A stretch of 64,000 nucleotides of DNA from Neurospora intermedia (GCA_037102815.1 BTPP01000009.1:1612001-1676000); one strand, 5' to 3'; shown: positions 35,340-45,985, numbered from the stretch's first letter. The notes: generated from the sequence alone by a model not told the origin. Numbers and translations are program-made.

Positions 35340-35681
35340 TATTAGGAATATAGGCGAAAGGTAGGCTAAAGTAACTATAGTTGTAGTTATACGTAGGGGA
35401 CGGTAAGTTAGGGGTTAATTTAAAAATATATTAATAGCTACCGACTATAATAAATTACGCTTCGTTAAACCTCTTTTATACTTGTACAAACTCTATTTAT
35501 CTGCTAATAAGCGTTATAGAATCCCGTATTAATTTAACGCCCCGACGCGGTATTGGATTATCCTTCCCGCGAGCCCAACCCGATATAGGCGTTGCCGTTG
35601 TTGGTCTACCGCTTTAGCCGACGGAGCGGAGCAGCGACCGTTGGAGTGCTTCGGTGTATAAGCTCTTCGCCTCCTAATATA
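35340..35681 (-). repeat. Right LTR of element B
   Basis: This 342-bp copy retains more CG and GC-rich motifs (for example CCGACGGAGCGGAGCAGCG) than the left LTR. Confidence 0.85.
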
Positions 35682-36575
35682 ATTTAACCTTCGGTCGTTT
35701 ATAATAGACCGTAGGAAGTTGTAATAACGTATAAAATATTATAAGAAGCGTTTAGCGTATAACTCAGCTTTTATTAAAGGTATTAATTCTAATATTATAT
35801 TTTTACTCAATTAATCTTTAATTACTTAGAGATAAGTATTACTGTTAGCTTTAAGGAAGTCCGTAATAAAATCTATTTATATTTCTCTATTAAATTAATT
35901 TAATATAAATAATAATTATATTAAACTTCGTTTCTACTCTCTTTATACTTTTATAGAATTATAAATATAGTAATTACGAAGGAACTATTGTATATAAGCA
36001 CTTAATAGTGACTAATAGAAGTGCTAATTAAGTACGGCTATTATACCTTTATAATTAGAATAACTAAGGATATACGAATTGTAAATTACCTATATTAGAA
36101 TAGTACGAAGTATATTAAATTATTGGAATTAGTCTATAAAATTTATAGTATTAAATTTAATATATACCGGAGCCCCTAGGATTTAGAGACGGCCCTAGTA
36201 AAGGAAGCGGCCTCTAAAGTTAATACTATAGTCTATAATCTAGATCTTTAGCTTTAATACTAAATTAAAGTATTTATTATTATTTTAAATTATAATCTTA
36301 ATTTATTAATAGAAATAATTTTTTAACGCTATTTAATTCTAAAATTATTACAAATCCGGATTTTTGAATATTTATACGCCCTTCCGCCCGGAGAGGACTA
36401 TTTAAGATACTGAAATCTAAAGTAGCGAATACTTTTCTAATATAGAGTTTAGGATTATTTGTAAATTGTAAGCTTCCCGGTCCTCTTCTATTAGTATACC
36501 ATAGCGGAAAAATATAGCTGGCATCTAGAGTAGATAGGGGGTTCTATATTAGATTTATTATTTGGGCTAGCCGAG

Positions 36576-37137
36576 TCGTCTGGTCTAGACGGTTGAGGAA
36601 AGGATTTAATTGGTTGAAAGTTTTCTCTTCTAAAGGAAGCGCTGAAGATTGAACTTATAGCGATGAACTATAGTGGTCTTAGAAAAAGTTTTTTCTCTAA
36701 GTCTTAAAAAAGGAAAAAAAAAAAAGAAAAAAAAAAAAAAAAAAAAACTCAAACTCACATTCGGCAAAATTTTTTCCCGGTCTTTTTTAGCCTTCTAAGG
36801 TCCTAGGAAGGCCCAAGGCTAAAGTGGAGCTTAAAGTCTACTATATAGATAAAAAATCTAAGTTTATTTTTAATTATTGGCCTAGTGGCTCAATGGTTCT
36901 TATCTTGGTTCTTTTTTTCTTAAGGTTGTCCGTTCGATTCCATTTGAGGTTGTTTTTCTTAGTCGTGAAAAGTTTCGCGCCAACTTCGAAGTCGAAGTCT
37001 TAAGTAGAGGTAGCCTTCTACAACGGAGCCTTCTATAGCGGCCTTCTTAGGCGTTATAGAAGGCTCTTTAGCTTTTGCTTTTTTTAAGAGAATTTCGACC
37101 AATTAGAATACTTCCTCAACCGTCTGGACCAGACGAT
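36576..37137. mobile_element. 562-bp inverted-repeat (MITE-like) element inside element A
   Basis: The left end (36576 to about 36630, beginning TCGTCTGGTCTAGACGGTTG) is matched in reverse by the right end (about 37083-37137) over about 55 bases, with a few gaps and transitions. The right end continues into a palindrome, CGTCTGGACCAGACG followed by GATATC. The interior is more GC-rich than the surrounding RIP-mutated DNA, suggesting later arrival or escape from RIP. It contains A-rich tracts (36710-36747) and a tRNA-like Pol III promoter. The target duplication is unresolved. Confidence 0.65.
36879..36958 (+). ncRNA. tRNA-like/SINE-like Pol III promoter
   Basis: A box A match TGGCTCAATGG (36886-36896) and a box B match CGTTCGATTCC (36931-36941) have tRNA-like spacing of about 35 bases. 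The region begins GGCCTAG like an acceptor stem, but I could not fold a full cloverleaf, so it is not called a tRNA gene. A tRNA-derived SINE or tRNA pseudogene captured in the inverted-repeat element is the likeliest reading. Confidence 0.45.
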
Positions 37138-40100
37138 ATCGTCTGGTCCAGATTGCCAGACTTCTTTAGGTACTGTAGCTGGCGTAGAGACCCCCATCTG
37201 TGCTAGATTACCTCCCTATATTTCCGTTGCGGTATCCTATTCCCTATAAAAGAGCGTATTAGGGATTACACCCTCTTTCCCTAGTTAGTATTTAATATTA
37301 AAATTAAAATAGGATAAATATTTAGCTTACTACGTTTAATATTTTAAGAGCTATTATATTTTTATAAAATATTTAAAATTATAGTAGTCCGTTAAGATAA
37401 TAAAGGACTTGCAGCTCCGTAGTTCCGCTAACTATTATTTTAAGTAATTAATAATTGCTAATATCTCTTTATTATAAATTAGGTAGTTCCGTTTAATAGT
37501 ATTGAATTTCTATAAATAATATTTTACAATTGCGCGCTTCTTAATACTATTAACCTCTTAAGAAATAATACCCCCGAACGTAAAATTATTATAATCCGTT
37601 TTGAGGAATATCTTCTTATCCGGATTAAATTCGGTAAGAATCGGAGCCCGGGTAAATAGTATTTTTAATAATTAAAAAGCGGTTTTATATTCTTTTATTT
37701 ATTTAAATGTTACTCTTTTATTAGTTAGTACTATAAGGGGGATTATAATTTTAGAGAATTAGAGTATAAATATTCTATAGTAATTAATGAATTTAAAGAA
37801 GCTATATATACCCTTTTAGGAGGTAGGAGGCAATTATTTAAAAATTATTTTAACCTTCTTAAGGTCGGTTTAAATTTTAATACTAGTATAAATAATAAAC
37901 CCGAAATATTTAACCTTTTTAATAGCGAATTTATATTTATTTAAGTTAAAGTATAGTCCGGTATTTAGGAATTTCTATAATATAAAACAGATTTTAGTTT
38001 TATAATCCGTTTTAGAGCTCGAAGTATAAATAAGGATATTGTTTATATATATTATATAGAATTTATTTAAATACTCTTGTAAAATAAAGTTAATATATTA
38101 TTAAAAGGTTGCTAGGGCGTCTATTAGTCCGAAGGGGACGATTAACTATTCGAATAAATTATAACGAATCCTAAATACTATCTTCTACTCCTCTCCTATA
38201 ATTATACGAATTTTATAGAAGGCTTATATAACGTTAACCTTAATATACTACTTCGTTCCTTTTAAAATATAGAACGTCTCCTTAATAAGTAGTAACGGAT
38301 ACTAGTCCGTTTAAATAATAGTATTTAAAGTTCGGTAATTGCAATAGAAGCGGAGGCCGCCGCCCGGCTTCTAAATGAATAATATAGGGGTACCCGCTTT
38401 AAAACTGCTTATTCTAATAAACCCTTTATTTAGTAAATCCTTTAATATCTTCTTTAGGATAAAAAATTCTTTGCGGATTATACTATATGATAGGTTAAAA
38501 GGTAAGGGAAACTCCTTACTATTAGGTCCTTTCTTAATTTTAATATAATAATTAATATTAAAGCGATAAGGATTCCGTTTATTAATATTCTCTTTTATTT
38601 ATAATAGAAGGAGGTCGTAATATACCGGGGGAATTATCCTCTCGAACTATTCTTTAGTATAAATTTTTTTTAATTATAGCGCCTTCTCTATATCTTTTAA
38701 ACTAATTGTATATATAACTTCTTCGGCCGTTTTACTACCGAATTCTTTTCGTAAATAGCGAATATAATTTACAAAGGTAGTAGTAAATATATAGGTAGCG
38801 GACTCAATATCCTTAATAAAATCCGTATTTAATACCTATTTTCCTCTAATATATAGGACCTAATAGTTTGTAATACCTAAGTATATCCTCTTCTTATAAA
38901 GGATAGAATATACTTTTATTACTTTTAATTATAGTTTATTTAGAATAATAAGAAATTCTAAGAGGGGGATAATATACGTATATATTAAGTATATATACCT
39001 ATTAACCTTAGTAAGGAAGTAAATAAGTCCTTAAATAATAATTCCCTCTATAATAATAGAAGTTCTTTTTATACAGCGGAGTTTAATAGAAATAATAGGA
39101 ATATTAAAATCTTCAATAACCTTCTTACTAATTATAGTATAGTACTAACAACCTTTATTAATAAGGGCGTAGAATAAATTACGGTCGTTAATAATAAATA
39201 GGATTAATATAAATTCTATTTCTATTTATAATTTGAATTTAAATTCTTCTACCTTATTTAATACTTCCAAGGACTCTAGGGCCTAACTTCGCTCCGGAAC
39301 TACTCTTTTCCCTATTTAAGGGTAGAATTTAATTCTTTATCCTCTTTTAATAATAGAGGAATTTTTATAGTAATAGTTTAAATACGGATATTATTATTCG
39401 GGGGAACTATTAGTAAATAGGGATAATTATTTATATAATAATTAAAAACTCTATAATAGAAGTATAAATTATTATTTTTACACTTTTAGCGCTCTTTATT
39501 AGAAATTTACTTAATATACTTAAGGGAAATAGACAAATTTAAACCGCCTCGCCCTCGATTATTACAACCCCTAATAGATATACTAATACGAATAATTCCT
39601 ATAATAGTATTACCGTCAATATTTGTAGTATAGTTTTTAAATAGGTTCGAAGGCGGAATAAAAAATTATTAGCGTTAGTTATTAAGCTTTAGAATATTAG
39701 CGTAGGACGTAGGGAAATAGAAACTACTATTTTAAGTAGAACGACCCTACTAATTATAAAAGTATTTATAATAGTCTTCCTTAAATTTAAATATACGTTT
39801 GTAACCGGTAATATAGTACTATATCTAGGCTATATATATATAATAGTCGTTTAAGAAGTTTATTAAGAAGAGTTTATTATAAAACTTTTTATTAATTGTA
39901 CAACGGAGGTATATTAGCTTAATTAAACTCTCCTAATTATAACCGCCGGCTTTTAAAAATTTATCGTCAAAGGTAGTAAGGAAAGTCGTAAATAGTTCTC
40001 CGTTTTTCTAATAAAAATAAGAAAATTTATTAAGGGTAATATCCCTACTTTAGTATAAGCCGAAAATTATTTGGATTTAGTTGAATAAGGCTATAGGGTT

Positions 40101-40751
40101 TTCTTTACTATAAACGGTCTTATTAATCTAGAACCCTTCTAATTATAGTTACTTATCGTTAGAGAGTATATTAAAGATTTTATATTACGTAGCGTTATAA
40201 TTAATACGAAGCCTAGCTTTAATATCAATATTATACGCTTTAATAAATTTATTATAATAAAAGAGGAATATATAAGGCTATCTATCCTACTTAGGGAATT
40301 TAAAAAGCTTTCTTCTATATAGGGTAATACTATAACTATTATCCTAATTAGTAGAAGTACTTAAAGCGGAGATGTTAGAGCCCGCTATTTAATTTATTGA
40401 AGCGTCTATAAGTAGGAAGTCTAAACGTAAAGTAAAAATAAGGTTAGAATTAGAATTAAAGAGAAGGGATTTAATACAATTATAGAAAGAAGTACTACTA
40501 TTCAATATTTTAATAAAGCTCTTTATAAGGCTATCGCTAAAAGTATCGCTATTAATATTTTATTAATCCCTACTTTAGGAGTTATAGAACTCCTCTATAT
40601 CGTTAAGGTCTATATTATTAAATCTAATTATAATAATTAATAAATATTACAATACCGTACTATAAATTATTAGCCGTCTTTAATTTCCGCTCTACTATTC
40701 CGTTATTGAATTCTATTATATCCGCTAGTGAAAACGAGAGGTAAAACCTAA

Positions 40752-41009
40752 TATAAAGGGTATAATATAGTTAGTATAAATACTAGCCTTAATTAATCGA
40801 TAAAGTTCTACGAAGAAGAAAAGAGGGTAAAAGAGTACCCTCTAGGCGGGTATAGCTAACTATCCTTTTCAAGGGACGTGTGCGCGTACGGGCTACTGGA
40901 GTACCGCAACGGTAAGCGACCTAATTAGTCGTATCAGCTGCCGGCCGGTTGAGACTCGGACTGGCGAGACTGCTAGTCACTCCAGCCACGGGCAGCAAGC
41001 CCCATAATA
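40752..41009 (-). repeat. Right LTR of element A
   Basis: This 258-bp LTR is exactly as long as the left one. Its inner half is strongly mutated and its outer half, bordering 41009, is nearly untouched. Confidence 0.88.
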
Positions 41010-41586
41010 TGCGGGAACGAGAGACCCCATTTCTCTTTAACCCATAATAGGGCAGCTTTCTGACTAGGACGGGGAGTCTTGTAGTAGTACTATTCTTGGA
41101 GGAGGAGTCTCTGTACCTACGAGAGGGACTGTCGGTTTGTCTGATCGCGGGGCTTAGGAGGCGCTTTCTTTCTGCCACGCACTATTGTATCTCGAGGAGG
41201 TAATTATTACCCAAATCTGTTAGTAATAGTACTTCTTGAAGCAACGATGGGCGGGGGGATGGTACTCAATACCCTAGTAACGTTGCAATCTACCTAATAT
41301 AGTCTGGTGTGGTGTTGTGGCGTGGCTAGTCTGGGGAGATTTGGGAATTTTTGGTGGTCTCGGCATGCCTGTTAGGGACTAAAAATGTTGGCTGTTAGGG
41401 GAGCTGTCATCGATTTTGACAGTCCTGTCAGAGCTGGCAACGGCTGTCAGACGGGCTTATAAATGCATACACACCAACTTGACGGCCCGGCACACATATA
41501 AATATGCTTTTTAGCATTTACCCATACTAAATAATTGCGGCGGCCGATTTTTAAGCATTTAGAGGGTTTTATGCACTTTCAGGTAC

Positions 41587-41610
41587 ATGCATTATCAGGG
41601 CAAATTCCTG
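41587..41610 (-). repeat. Right terminal inverted repeat of the pogo-type transposon
   Basis: This is a perfect inverted copy of 21297-21320, followed by TA at 41611-41612. Confidence 0.9.
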
Positions 41611-42062
41611 TAACGAGTCAACGACATGTCCTATGATGGGAGCCCTGGGTGAACCAAGCAAAATCTTATGCCAACGGTCTGGCTCCGGGACATCCGCGAT
41701 TAGGAAAATCCGGGTAGTAAGGGTTTTGTGAGAGAAAAAATCAACAGCAACATTCCGAACAACAGCAGCAACAACAACAACAACAACCACCGACAATTGT
41801 CGGATAAACAATTGCGAAAACATGGAGAGGAACCAAAACACCGGACGAACCACCCGAATCTGATCTCGCACCCGAATCTATAATCTCGCACTTAGATCCG
41901 ATACGGGGGAAACGATCAGCAGGACATGGAGAAGGGCCGATAGCAAAACGTTGTCTCGCGTGCCTGTGTATCATTTTTCCCCAAGAATCCGGACCCTCCA
42001 CCGTGCCCACCCCAGATATTATCTCGGATATTTCGGTATATCTCCTCCCTTTCGTCAGAAAA

Positions 42063-42063
<1 letters not shown>

Positions 42064-42094
<31 letters not shown>
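42064..42094. repeat. Poly-A run (31 bases)
   Basis: An uninterrupted run of 31 A's in otherwise unique DNA. Confidence 0.9.
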
Positions 42095-42099
<5 letters not shown>

Positions 42100-43200
42100 G
42101 GCCGAACCCCAGTGCATTCTTGTTCGTGCCCCTGACATTTCTCCAGGTTTCTGCTCACCGGTCGGTCCTATGCCTCGCGTGTGCCATATGGCCAGCAGGC
42201 AATAGCGACCAGGAGTCCACACCGTATTTTCCTCGATGCGTGGAGACTGGAGAGAACAAGAGGAGCCTCCTCCCCCAGAGTTCCAGTTTAGACATCTTCA
42301 CACACAGGATTTCGTCACGGTATTTTTCGATCGCCATCTCCATCGTTGTAGCGAGATCGAGCGTCAACGGTTTCACCCCAAAGGGAAAGAACAGTCGGGG
42401 CTGCGTCTTGTGGAAACCCTCTGATGTTGTGTCTAGGTCCCCATTTGCATCTCCCCAAAGTCTCATATGCTCCGGGCAGGTCCAGACCACGCCCACACAA
42501 CCAAACAACAACCAACCGGGTCGGGTTGCAATGAAACTACTATTTTTGCTACTCTGTTTCGATTCGATCTGGTTCCTGTCCGTTGGTAAGGTATCCAGCC
42601 CACATGACATCATATGAAGTCAAGTATCTGGGGAAACGAAAGAAAGATCCAGCGAAGTGTTGGAGAATGGAGACCCCAGACTCAATAAGCTTTGATGCTC
42701 GCGCCCGCGCGCAGACAGAACAAAGAGCAAACGCGAACTGCTGGGACTGCCCATTGCACTCAAGACAACGGAAGCCTGCCTGGATTTAGTTGGAGAGAGG
42801 CCGTTCAGGTTTCAGTTAAGCCGTGGAAAACACGACTTGTTTCAACCCGCATAATTACCTCTATGAAAATGCTGGAAGTTCTGAATGTCAACAATGGAGC
42901 TATGGGTTTTTTTTTTGCCTCCTTCTTCGCAAAGCAACTCGTTCAGTTGCCATCTCGGTGAATTGAAAGCAATAGACTGGTCTTCTATCGATCGATGGAC
43001 TGGAAGTCTGGAACAACATGGATGGCGGCGGGTGGTGGAGGTAAGCCTAAGCCCCAGTCCCAGTGCCTTGTCTTTCCCCGGGCCCAGATGCTATGGTCCG
43101 ACCCACCTGGTGGTCTCTGCGCGCCCGGCTCCCTCACAAAAACTGCGGCGCAAGGAAGTGCCGGAAGGCGCCCGACCCCCGACCGACACCCAGGCCCAGG

Positions 43201-43230
43201 CCAGTTCCAGTTCCAGTTCCAGTTCCAGTT
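43201..43230. repeat. CCAGTT hexamer microsatellite, five units
   Basis: Five perfect CCAGTT copies in tandem. Confidence 0.9.
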
Positions 43231-45437
43231 TTCTCCCCGCAAAATCCTCACTCAGTCCGGGGCGCATGTGACCTTGGGGTTTTTTTTTTTTTTTGGGAGC
43301 ATCTGGGGAACGCGCGCGTGCACCGCCCCATTCGATCGCATTGGTTGACAAAAAAATCTGGAGTAGTGCGAACTCCACGGAGTCTAGATGCACTTCTGGA
43401 GACCGGATGAACGACTGTTCGTTTTTTCTTTGTTTTGACCACGTCCCACGTTGCTTGCGCTCAGACACCACTCTTTTCGAACGCACAGATTGGTAGTACA
43501 TAGATTGGGCTCATGTCGTCAATCGATCGCGCAATGTATTGCTGTGCATTGTACGACCTTGTGCAAATTGGGTTTGTGGATTTTGATGCAACTTGTGGAT
43601 TCGACATGCTCATGCATTGCATCTTGCTGTGATGAGCAAGACATCGGCAAGGGATATATACACGCTTTGTGAAAGGCTTCAGCGGGTGTTCAAGTTCTGA
43701 CGAAGTGGTGGCACATGCTGCAGGCTGATTTGGGGCCAGAGAAAAACAGCGACAAAGGAGTGTCCAGGTCGAGAAACCATCGACGCGAAAATTGTTAATG
43801 TGACGACAGGTAAGTACATTCAACACGAAGGCTTTGTGAACAACTACATTTTCAAACCACAGTTTAATCAATCTTGATTGCAAGATTATATAGAAGATGT
43901 CGAGGTGCGAGCCAAGCGACAACTTACAAAACGCAACACCATCTGACGATGTGAATATGGCGAGGACTCGCATACAGACCGAATCTCGTCAAAATAAAGT
44001 TTACGCAGTCCCCAGAAATAAGGCTGACACTTCCGCTCGACAGCTGCATAGCCTGTACATCTCCCGACGTCCCGAAGCTACCTTACCCTTTTTTTTCCCT
44101 TTCTTCTCCCATTTAGCCTGTTCGTCCCGTCCCGTGATGACCTCGGTGGCATCTGCTGCAGAAGACAGGATCCAATGGTCATAAGACCTTAGGTGATGGC
44201 CAAGATTCCCCCCCCCCTCCCCCTAGTGAACCCCAAGCCTCAAGCGATCTCGAAAGAGTCATCTTCCATGTTCTGGACCTTGCCTTTCTAGGCAAGCAGC
44301 AGCAAAAATAGATAGACACTAGACCCTATGCACAGCCGCAAAATGGGACCTCTAGGCACAGGTAGCCAAGGCTGAAACAAGCTTTTCACAAGAGTTTGGG
44401 GGGGAGGGATGCATCTTGCATCTTGCATTACCGAACGGTCGCCAAATCCCGAAGACCCGGAATCCGGGAACCGGGAACCGACGGGCCGAGGCAATGTAAA
44501 TAAATGCTCATCGGCACGGCACCGACTGCAAACCTACCTACCTACCTTTACCTACCTACATAGATGGCACTTTTGACAGCTGCACCAGTAGTAGTGACCA
44601 GATCATTAGTACAACATGTACTTCACTTGGGTATAGATACCTAGAGATACTTTTCTTACCTACCTACACGTATCGAGACAAAGCGATTGGGAGTACATCT
44701 GATGGAAAAAACTATGTTACACGCAGATACCCGTTACCTCCCGTCCTAATGAACACAAACACTTTTGATATATTTGGATTGACTTACCGTTTTTTTACCA
44801 CCACCCAACAGTTTCAACCCTCCCCGAAATCCATTCCTAAACAGTTTCCAGACAGTTCCCTCCCCGTCGTCCAGAGCCTCGTCTTGTACACTCGACTTCT
44901 GGTTATCTAGGAGCTGCTTTGGACATCTCGCTAATGTCAATTATAATAGCAAATAGCGTTGCGAATGGAACAAGCGTACATTGACTTCAAGACTGCCTAG
45001 TAGTTCGATCAGTGAAAAGACAAAAAATTGCCGCTGATGAATGTTCAAAGATGAACATTCTTCATCTACCATGCCATGTTTGAAAATTTAGACAAAGGTT
45101 GAGATTCACAATTGCTTCCTCGAATGTGCTCGAATATATATGTGTACCTGTAACCAGAGATATACATGTTTGCGCCTGCATTCTCTCATGGTACAGGAAA
45201 AGTGACATGCATGGATGTGAAACCCAACCAGGCTTAGAGGTACTTACATCTTCTCAGAATGGGACATGAGCATGGAGCAAGCCAGCCGGGCCTTCTCTAC
45301 TCTACCTACCCTACCTCTAGAGATTCATACCTAGGACTGAAGTGACTTGTATACACTAAAAAGACAAGATGGGCGATATGGTAATGTGATGCCAACCCGA
45401 GTCTTTTGGTGTCTTTTTTCGTCTTTGATAGAAGAAG

Positions 45438-45479
<42 letters not shown>
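45438..45479. repeat. Poly-A run (42 bases)
   Basis: An uninterrupted run of about 42 A's between gene-poor DNA and the small membrane-protein frame. Confidence 0.9.
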
Positions 45480-45482
<3 letters not shown>

Positions 45483-45709
45483 ATGATCGTTCATTCTCAG
45501 TTTCCTTCTTTGTTCCTTTTTCCCTCTTGTGACATGGACTTGGACTCCATTTCTCAAGTTGAGAGTCCCGTCAGGCCGATCAACATGTCACGACCTAACG
45601 GCCAGCAAGCACATAGGAAAACCATGGAGACCTCGCTGACACGGATAACATATACTCGTATTCATGTTTGATGTTTCCTCAATCTAATGTACACTCCTTT
45701 GCGCATCCA

Positions 45710-45985
45710 TTAGTTGATCCTGCCTTGGTCATCAGGTGTGGCATATTCCTTCTCATACAGCTTGGCCTCAGCTTGTCTCATACTACGTAGCTGACTGATA
45801 TAGTCCATGTCTTCTCCATAGTAGACAGAGAAACTCAAACACAATAGCGAGAATAGCAGTAAAGTTGGAGGGAAGCGAATGACCCAAGCCAGAGGAAGCA
45901 AGGCAGACAAGGAACTATCAGGTACAGGGGTATGAGGTGTGATTACATTTCCTCTCTTTTTCCGACGCCAACCATGTGTATGCAT
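45710..45985 (-). CDS. Possible small membrane protein, 91 residues
   Basis: An ATG at 45985 opens a 91-residue frame. It has a basic N-terminus (WRRKKRG), one hydrophobic segment at about residues 36-54 (FPPTLLLFSLLCLSF inside), and a charged, helix-prone C-terminal third (YISQLRSMRQAEAKLYEKEY). This is the architecture of a single-pass small membrane protein such as a respiratory-chain or ER accessory subunit, but I do not recognise a family. Codon choice is less biased than in the neighbouring large genes. It lies downstream of and parallel to the Stu2-like gene with a 165-base gap. An upstream exon cannot be excluded. Confidence 0.4.
   Translation of the reverse strand: MHTHGWRRKKRGNVITPHTPVPDSSLSALLPLAWVIRFPPTLLLFSLLCLSFSVYYGEDMDYISQLRSMRQAEAKLYEKEYATPDDQGRIN

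Larger units (their letters stand above)
26521..35681 (-). mobile_element. Ty3/gypsy-type LTR element B nested in A (fossil)
   Basis: Two 342-bp direct LTRs (26521-26862 and 35340-35681) bound a 9.2-kb element. A run of C's plus pyrimidines just inside the left LTR reads as a polypurine tract on the minus strand. Just inside the right LTR a tRNA-3'-end-like sequence (TTCAATTCCCGGAGGAAGAA) looks like a primer-binding site. Minus-strand reverse-transcriptase traces lie at about 31.7-32.9 kb. The direction is therefore right to left, as for A. The target duplication is unclear (AATTT is a candidate). It is heavily mutated and not intact. It is younger than A because it lies inside it. Confidence 0.82.
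23640..41009 (-). mobile_element. Ty3/gypsy-type LTR element A (fossil, with nested insertions)
   Basis: Two 258-bp LTRs in direct orientation (23640-23897 and 40752-41009) are flanked by the same 5-bp sequence TGCGG (23635-23639 and 41010-41014), a clean target duplication inside the pogo-type transposase. A polypyrimidine stretch next to the left LTR, and minus-strand traces of reverse transcriptase (about 38.0-38.7 kb) and integrase (about 25.9-26.5 kb), put its direction right to left. Without element B it is about 8.2 kb, a normal length. It is heavily RIP-mutated and clearly broken many times. Element B lies between its reverse-transcriptase and integrase parts. Confidence 0.85.
21464..41185 (-). 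pseudogene. pogo/Tigger-like transposase, four interrupted pieces
   Basis: The minus-strand reading has four pieces in order. Piece 1 (about 41185-41015) holds a helix-turn-helix start with PSQKAALLWVKEKWGLS; its ATG appears mutated to ATA. Piece 2 (23639 to about 22814) holds the end of that HTH, with YTISRYLNKKN, then a CENP-B-type domain with KKWYLLFRRRFKLVESAF. It also holds the DDE catalytic start around YNID, where the second Asp position reads Asn in LLLNNFSSY. Piece 3 (about 22557-22149) has YYLPPNVTN and INTFKSYYYRYYL. Piece 4 (about 21886-21464) has the family's usual C-terminus, AKQTTLLDFYKGK, ending at a TAG at 21464. In-frame stops are mostly CAG-to-TAG or TGG-to-TAG type, as RIP produces. 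Total coding length of about 600 codons suits a pogo/Fot1 transposase. The frame was read by eye. Confidence 0.75.
21297..41610 (-). mobile_element. pogo/Fot1-type DNA transposon, outer shell of a nested block
   Basis: The ends are a perfect 24-bp inverted repeat (21297-21320 and 41587-41610) beginning CAGGAATTTGCCCTGATAAT. TA lies immediately outside each end, as expected for a Tc1/mariner-pogo target duplication. A 12-bp motif GCATTTAGAGGG is repeated near both ends (21345-21356 and 41555-41566). The transposase reads right to left. Removing the inserted sequences (two about 250-bp repeats and LTR element A) leaves about 2.4 kb, a normal size for the family. The outer 600 bases on each side are only lightly mutated, whereas the central part is strongly RIP-mutated. 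The element cannot be active: its gene is interrupted three times and carries many C-to-T/G-to-A stops. Confidence 0.85.
41611..45709. other. 4.1-kb gene-poor region right of the transposon
   Basis: Base composition is normal, without RIP. It has A-runs (42064-42094 and 45438-45479), a CCAGTT hexamer repeat (43201-43230) and TACC-rich microsatellites (about 44534-44560). Many 60-200-codon frames exist; none has a domain I recognise. At 42531 an ATG opens MKLLFLLLCFDSIWFLSV, a signal-peptide-like stretch ending at a GTAAGG donor. A small spliced secreted-protein gene is possible there, but I could not find its second exon. Confidence 0.4.

Noticed and set aside
36879-36958. Functional tRNA gene
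   Set aside because: Boxes A and B match but the acceptor, anticodon and T stems do not pair into a cloverleaf.
21550-41000. Centromere-like A+T-rich domain or CRISPR/repeat array
   Set aside because: The block resolves into paired LTRs, target duplications and transposase pieces; A+T richness is accounted for by RIP-type transitions.
42003-42617. 204-codon plus-strand frame
   Set aside because: It runs through a 31-base A-run as poly-Lys, has no ATG-supported start, and overlaps a minus-strand frame of similar quality.
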